Assembly: GCA_003229065.1 (NCBI GenBank)
Contig: QIHJ01000245.1
Location: forward strand, 1 to 5,003
DNA length: 5,003 bases
Source: Candidatus Dadabacteria bacterium
GTDB taxonomy: Bacteria; Desulfobacterota_D; UBA1144; Nemesobacterales; UBA2774
Direction: 5' to 3'
In this document: piece by piece, positions 4,915 through 5,003 of the stretch
Layout: every line of letters begins with the position of its first letter
Numbering within the stretch: the stretch's first letter is position 1
Made by a program: the position numbers and the translations under genes
Notes under the pieces: model-generated
Told to the model about the DNA's origin: nothing
The model's input: the letters and a program-made list of their open reading frames with translations, nothing else
Database searches by the model: none

Positions 4915-4954
4915 GGGGACAGACCGGAGCACGAAGTGCGATCGGGGGGCCGGT
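4915..4954. repeat. REP-like palindromic element at a gene breakpoint
   Basis: A GGGGACAG lead-in is followed by nested inverted repeats: ACCGG (4923-4927) pairs with CCGGT (4950-4954), and inside it GCAC-GAA-GTGC (4929-4939) forms a tight hairpin. A short conserved head plus an imperfect hairpin is the layout of REP sequences mobilised by RAYT (Y1-type) transposases, and GGGGACAGACC resembles heads I recall next to such genes. No RAYT gene is in the window. Its 3' part, TGCGATC-GGGGGGCCGG, recurs at 2534-2551. Only sequence beyond the edge or other copies could settle its identity. Confidence 0.4.
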
Positions 4955-5003
4955 ATAAAATTAGAGGACAGAGGCGAGCCCGTCTTCGCTAAACCTCCGA
5001 CGC
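4955..5003. other. Right-edge sequence with a second imperfect inverted repeat
   Basis: This 49-base stretch has no recognisable coding content. It contains GAGGCGA (4971-4977) facing TCG...CCTC (4986-4997), an imperfect hairpin with GCGA/TCGC at its core. It may belong to the same repeat cluster as 4915-4954. It is cut by the window end, so its nature is unknown. Confidence 0.3.

Overview
The window suggests a chromosomal stretch of a Gram-negative bacterium of moderate GC content. Three small intact proteins begin with lipoprotein signal peptides ending in a lipobox cysteine, the potassium transporter is of proteobacterial TrkH type, and start sites carry ordinary Shine-Dalgarno sequences. 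I cannot name the organism. Gene style and many orphan lipoproteins would fit an uncultured lineage near the old Deltaproteobacteria or Dadabacteria, but that is only an impression. Protein-coding content is moderate, with several intergenic gaps of 100 to 260 bases, two broken genes and short palindromic repeats.

Left half, plus strand. A consensus -10 box and a strong ribosome binding site lead into a small cysteine-rich lipoprotein (104-367). Next lies a clear remnant of mscL, the large-conductance mechanosensitive channel (537-774). Its N-terminus, the end of its periplasmic loop, TM2 and its C-terminal helix are readable, but TM1 and most of the loop are deleted and a second, one-base lesion shifts the frame. 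After a 263-base gap holding a promoter-like direct repeat and a possible short leader ORF comes a complete TrkH potassium uptake subunit (1038-2492). MscL (efflux on hypo-osmotic shock) and TrkH (K+ uptake on hyper-osmotic stress) are two arms of osmotic adaptation. Here only the uptake arm survives.

Right half, minus strand, converging on trkH. From the right edge leftwards: a 5'-truncated gene (4603-4914) cut exactly at a REP-like palindrome (4915-4954); an NTF2-like lipoprotein (4084-4545) with a good promoter of its own; a small TTG-started helical protein (3692-3946); a lipoprotein (2868-3500) of the same family as the truncated gene; and a small acidic protein (2565-2804), probably in an operon with it. 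A GC-rich palindrome (2544-2555) lies between the convergent ends of trkH and the 2565 gene and shares a 16-17 base sequence with the REP-like element at the right edge.

No rRNA, tRNA, CRISPR array, transposase gene or phage gene was seen. I found no convincing new multi-gene system. The most notable items are the two decayed genes, the lipoprotein family pair and the palindromic repeat at a gene breakpoint. No gap exceeds 300 bases. The longest, 775-1037 and 368-536, contain only the regulatory candidates listed.
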